A stretch of 16,343 nucleotides of DNA, from positions 1 to 16,343 of the forward strand of contig JBBQNZ010000099.1 of the NCBI GenBank assembly GCA_038330415.1, written 5' to 3'. The notes under the pieces were generated by a model. That model saw only the letters and a program-made list of their open reading frames with translations, was not told the origin of the DNA and ran no database searches. How positions within the stretch are numbered: the first letter of the stretch is position 1; the number at the start of each line of letters is the position of its first letter. This DNA is from Fodinibacter sp038330415. Lineage in GTDB: Bacteria > Actinomycetota > Actinomycetes > Actinomycetales > Dermatophilaceae. Position numbers and translations under genes: made by a program. Below are positions 13,404 through 16,343 of this stretch, one piece after another.

Positions 13404-15638
13404 ATGTCGTCTCTCTCTCGCCGTCTCCTCGTCGGCGCGGTCGCTGCCGGGCTGACCCTCGCGCTGCCGGGGTTGCCGGCCCTCGCCTCCAGTGCTCCCG
13501 CCCGGATGCCGGTCATCGCCACCGCCGCGGGCGCCGGCACCATCGAGCCCGGCGCCAAGGGCGTCATCGGCCTGGGTGACCTCGGGTTGGGTCCGCACGT
13601 GGGCGCCCTCCTCTACGACTCGCGCCAGTCCACGGCGCTGGGGCCCCAGGAGACCCGCGTGGTCAACGTGCTGCCCGGCTGGGTGCCGGCCAGCACGACC
13701 GGCGTCATCCTCACCGTGACCGCCGTCGGCATGGAGAAGAGCGGCTGGCTCATGGTCTGGGGTGGCGGTGCCACCCGGCCGGCGGCATCGACCCTCAACT
13801 TCACCCCGGGCACGCCGGTGCCGAACACCGCCGTCGTCACCCTCGGGTCCTCCCGCTCGGTGCGGGTGCTCAACGGCTCCGCCGGGGCGACCCATGTGCT
13901 GCTCTCGATCCAGGGATACGTGCTCGACGACGGCACCACGGTGCGGCCCGGTTCCTTCCGGCCGACGCCGGGGGCCCGGGTGGCCGACACGCGGACCGCC
14001 GGGACGCCCATCGCGGCCAAGGGCTACCGCGACGTCGTCGTCGCTGGCCACGGCGTTCCCGCCGGTGCCTCCGCCGCGGCGATCAACATCGTCGCCGTGA
14101 AGCCGAGTGCGGCGGGCTACCTCGTCGCCCACTCCCCGGCCACCGCACGGCCCGGCACCACGACCTTCACCTACAGCGTGGGTGTCGACCGCGCCGGCCT
14201 GTCCGTGGTGCCCCTGTCGAGCACCGGCTCGGTGCGACTGTGGAACATGTCGTCCGCGCCCGTGCACGTCGTCGTGGACTCGTTCGGCTGGGTCGCCGCC
14301 GGTGACGCGAGCGCGACCCCGGCCGGCCTCGCCGTCGGCACGCCGACCCGCATCCTCGACACCCGGACGGCCAGCGGCGGGGGCGCCCTGACCGTCGGGG
14401 CCACGCGACGGGTTCCGCTCGCCACCAGCCAGGGGTCTGGCGCGCTGCTCAGCGTCACGGTGACCGGTGCCACCCGGGCCGGCCACCTGCGTTTCCACGC
14501 CCAGTCCGAGCGCGGTTGGCAGGCCAGCCCCAGCTTTCTGAACTTCGCCGCGGGCCGCACCGTCACCACGTCGGTCCTGGTGCCGGTCCCCTATCGGGAC
14601 ACGCTGGCCGTCGTCCTCGAGGCCGTCACCACGGGCACCGCCCACGTCGTCGTCGACCGCATGGCGGCGGTGGGGCAACGGGCCGAGGTGACCGGCACGA
14701 TCAGGTCGCAGGGCTCGGGCGCTGTCGTCGACGGGGCCCTGGTGAGCACCAGCGCCACCAACCGCACCGAGGCCGTCTCGCGGGCTGACGGCACCTACCG
14801 GGCGTTCCCCAGTGACCTGACGTCGGTAGCGGTGTGCGCCCGCACCGGCACCGAGCAGGGCGTGGTCTTCGAGCCGGACGGTCGCTACCTGCCTGGGTGC
14901 GCCCGCAGCGCGGCGGGCACCCCGTCGAAGCCGGTGGTGCTGCCCCTCGGCGGGCGGCTCGTCGGGGAGGACGTCGCGCTCACCCCGAGCGGCGTGCTCA
15001 CCGGAAAGGTCGTCGGGCCAACAGGGCAGACGGACGTGTTCGGCCAGGTCAGCATCGCGGCGGTCGACGGTTCGACACCCCCGACGTACGCCCTCTTCGG
15101 CACGGTCTCGGGTCGCGCCGACGGCACCTGGCGCGCCATCGTGTCTCCCGGCACCTACGTCGTGCTCACCAGCTGGGGCATGGTCGAGGGCGCCAACGGC
15201 ACCTACCTCGCGAACGAGGTCGCCATGGGGCTGCCGTACATCCCCCACGCCAAGAACCCGGCCGACGCCGGCGCCCTGGTGGCCGCGGGTGCCACCACCT
15301 TCACGGTGCCGCCGACGGCGACGGTGACGGTCCCGACGCTGTCCCTGCTCGACCCGGGGCACGTCGTCCCGACCATCGTCGACCCCGACGGCGACCTCTC
15401 CGACGTGCGCATCGACTACGTGCACACCGACTCGGGCTACCGGGTGTGGGGCTACCCGGTGGGGAGCCCGGCATCGACCTTGCGCTCCTCCATCCCCCTG
15501 CGGCCCGGACGGTATGCCGTGTGCGTCACCGAGGGTGCTACCACGGTGTGCAACGACGGGTCGTCGTCCGCGGCCTCGGCCACGCCTATCCAGGTCGTGT
15601 CCGGTCAGACCGAGCAGGTCACGCTCACCCTGCCCTGA
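13404..15638 (+). CDS. Secreted surface protein: three actinobacterial surface repeats plus two Cna-B-like domains
   Basis: A 744-residue protein. It has a Sec signal peptide with RR, a hydrophobic core and a likely cut after ALA at residue 28. Three tandem modules of about 110 residues follow (about 71-177, 192-301 and 316-423). The second and third begin with RVADTRTAG and RILDTRTAS; all have a central 'vNv / l-x-v-T' strand, a 'GYLxxxxx..P.xSxLnF' stretch, and end in 'VHVVVDSFGW'-type strands. This is the repeat seen in many actinobacterial exoproteins and amidases; the third copy has drifted most. Two beta-sandwich modules of carboxypeptidase-regulatory/Cna-B type follow (TGTIRSQGSG to RADGTYRAF from about 430, and TGKVVGPTG to RADGTWRA from about 530). 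Paired cysteines lie at the C-terminal side of each. No LPXTG motif, transmembrane anchor or catalytic domain is visible. It is probably secreted or loosely wall-bound, with an adhesive or structural role as inference. It interrupts the usual folC to ndk order. Confidence 0.85.
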   Translation: MSSLSRRLLVGAVAAGLTLALPGLPALASSAPARMPVIATAAGAGTIEPGAKGVIGLGDLGLGPHVGALLYDSRQSTALGPQETRVVNVLPGWVPASTTGVILTVTAVGMEKSGWLMVWGGGATRPAASTLNFTPGTPVPNTAVVTLGSSRSVRVLNGSAGATHVLLSIQGYVLDDGTTVRPGSFRPTPGARVADTRTAGTPIAAKGYRDVVVAGHGVPAGASAAAINIVAVKPSAAGYLVAHSPATARPGTTTFTYSVGVDRAGLSVVPLSSTGSVRLWNMSSAPVHVVVDSFGWVAAGDASATPAGLAVGTPTRILDTRTASGGGALTVGATRRVPLATSQGSGALLSVTVTGATRAGHLRFHAQSERGWQASPSFLNFAAGRTVTTSVLVPVPYRDTLAVVLEAVTTGTAHVVVDRMAAVGQRAEVTGTIRSQGSGAVVDGALVSTSATNRTEAVSRADGTYRAFPSDLTSVAVCARTGTEQGVVFEPDGRYLPGCARSAAGTPSKPVVLPLGGRLVGEDVALTPSGVLTGKVVGPTGQTDVFGQVSIAAVDGSTPPTYALFGTVSGRADGTWRAIVSPGTYVVLTSWGMVEGANGTYLANEVAMGLPYIPHAKNPADAGALVAAGATTFTVPPTATVTVPTLSLLDPGHVVPTIVDPDGDLSDVRIDYVHTDSGYRVWGYPVGSPASTLRSSIPLRPGRYAVCVTEGATTVCNDGSSSAASATPIQVVSGQTEQVTLTLP

Positions 15639-15676
15639 CCCGTACGACGGCAGGTGTCGCCTGGTCTGATGGTGCG

Positions 15677-15877
15677 GTGGGCGCGGCACCGATCGTCGAC
15701 CCGCGCTGCCTGCGTCGCGTAGTGCTGGTCGTGGCGGGGCTGAACCTGGCGTATGCCGTCGTGGAGGCGAGCGTCGCACCCGCGCTCGGGTCGGGGTCCC
15801 TGCTCGCCGGGGCGGTGGTCGAGGCGTTCGACCCCGTCGCGCCCGAGGTCACGGCGTGGACGCACCCTCAGCCGTGA
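15677..15877 (+). pseudogene. Fragment resembling the N-terminus of a cation-efflux (CDF-like) transporter
   Basis: An open stretch of 66 codons from a GTG at 15677 to a TGA. VDPRCLRRVVLVVAGLNLAY, followed by AVVEASVAPALGSGSLLAGAVVEAFD, resembles the first helix region of small actinobacterial cation-efflux proteins, where I recall 'lRrvvllvallNLaYfxvEfavAlaiGSvSLxADsvDfleDa'. The key aspartates of the metal site in that segment (AD and D) are not kept, and the frame ends right after it in a Pro-rich tail. No Shine-Dalgarno is seen. I infer a decayed 5' fragment of a transporter gene, or a very small membrane protein. It lies between the surface-protein gene and the end of folC, 10 bp before the folC stop on the other strand. 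Confidence 0.42.
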
Positions 15878-15887
15878 GCTGGCACCG

Positions 15888-16343
15888 TCAGACGGTCGTG
15901 GTGCCCAGCAGCATCCGCACCTCGGCGGCGGTGACCACCGAGCCCGTGGCGAGCACGCCCCCGGTGACGCCGCCGCCCTCGTCGGCCATGCCGGCCGCGC
16001 GGTCGAGGGCGTCGGGCAGCTCGTCGACGACCACGACCCGGTGCTCACCGAAGATGTCGGTCGCGATCTCGCCGAGCTGACGCGGCGACATCGCGCGCGG
16101 CGACGACGTGCGCGTCACGACCACCTCGTCGAGCACCGGCTCGAGCGCCTCGAGCAGCTCGGCGGCATCCTTGTCCTTCATCACGGCCATGACACCGACC
16201 AGCCGGGCGAAGGTGAACGAGTCGGCGATGGCGTCGCGTAGGGCGCGCGCGCCGGCCGGGTTGTGCGCGGCGTCGACGAGCACGGTCGGGCTGCGGCGCA
16301 CGATCTCGAGCCGCCCCGGGGAGTCGACACTCGCGAGCCCGGC
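15888..16343 (-). CDS. folC: Folylpolyglutamate synthase, C-terminal part (5' end outside window)
   Basis: The last 151 codons of folC; the frame is open to the window edge. PGRLEIVRRSPTVLVDAAHNPAG is the conserved FolC segment before the C-terminal domain, where the His and Asn help bind substrate and nucleotide. LVGVMAVMKDKDAAELLEAL, VVVTRTSSPRAMSP and the ending LATGSVVTAAEVRMLL follow in the usual order. The enzyme adds glutamates to folates (and in some bacteria also makes dihydrofolate) using ATP, keeping folates in the cell. An internal GTG at 16301 is not the start. In most relatives DUF4233 and ndk follow directly; here about 2.6 kb with two unrelated plus-strand reading frames intervenes. 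Confidence 0.93.
   Translation of the reverse strand, partial: AGLASVDSPGRLEIVRRSPTVLVDAAHNPAGARALRDAIADSFTFARLVGVMAVMKDKDAAELLEALEPVLDEVVVTRTSSPRAMSPRQLGEIATDIFGEHRVVVVDELPDALDRAAGMADEGGGVTGGVLATGSVVTAAEVRMLLGTTTV

Noticed and set aside
13398..15779. 793-codon minus-strand frame opposite the surface-protein gene
   Set aside because: Composition is Arg/Gly/His-rich and without domains, whereas the plus frame has a signal peptide and recognisable repeats.
1..16343. CRISPR array, tRNA, rRNA or insertion sequence
   Set aside because: No regularly spaced repeats, no cloverleaf-like segments and no transposase motifs were seen on either strand.

Overview
The window is about 16 kb of very GC-rich DNA with actinobacterial gene content. 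The ndk/DUF4233/folC neighbourhood, an mreB-mreC-mreD-PBP2 operon, a HelD-type RNA polymerase helicase and a surface protein built from the 'actinobacterial surface repeat' all fit a Micrococcales bacterium. Intrasporangiaceae/Dermatophilaceae relatives are plausible, but that placement is inference, since there is no rRNA to test it. No tRNA, rRNA, CRISPR array, transposase or integrase was seen.

Left part (1-4911). The 3' end of an AHSA1/SRPBCC gene ends at a clean hairpin terminator. A short remnant resembling the end of a concanavalin A-like (DUF1349/LamG type) domain follows. Then come, on the minus strand, an acyltransferase-3 membrane enzyme and a VOC/glyoxalase-fold protein, and on the plus strand a full-length HelD helicase. 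helD converges on a small conserved actinobacterial protein across a terminator-like hairpin.

Middle part (4950-9648). On the minus strand lie a SOUL heme-binding protein, dihydrolipoyl dehydrogenase (lpdA), a small polytopic membrane protein 9 bp upstream of lpdA, and PBP2 (mrdA). rodA, which normally follows mrdA in this operon, is not there. The mrdA 3' end is instead duplicated as a 35-bp-period direct repeat.

Cell-shape operon (7576-12021). mreB, mreC, mreD and mrdA run on the minus strand with 2-bp gaps or ATGA overlaps. They would make the MreBCD elongation scaffold and its transpeptidase. A hairpin terminator separates this operon from ndk upstream.

Right part (12134-16343). ndk, DUF4233 and a membrane-anchored protein with an L7/L12-C-terminal-like segment form a tight minus-strand cluster. 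In many actinobacteria folC comes directly before DUF4233 and ndk. Here folC lies about 2.6 kb away, separated by a plus-strand secreted surface protein (three surface repeats and two Cna-B-like domains) and by a fragment resembling the N-terminus of a cation-efflux transporter.

Regulation. Several minus-strand genes (ndk, mreB, lpdA, SOUL, the L7/L12-like gene, possibly the VOC gene) have a TANNNT-like hexamer exactly 6 or 7 nt before the start codon and no clear Shine-Dalgarno sequence. This is the geometry expected for leaderless actinobacterial transcripts. Genes inside operons, such as mrdA and the membrane protein, have ordinary GGAGG-type sites instead.
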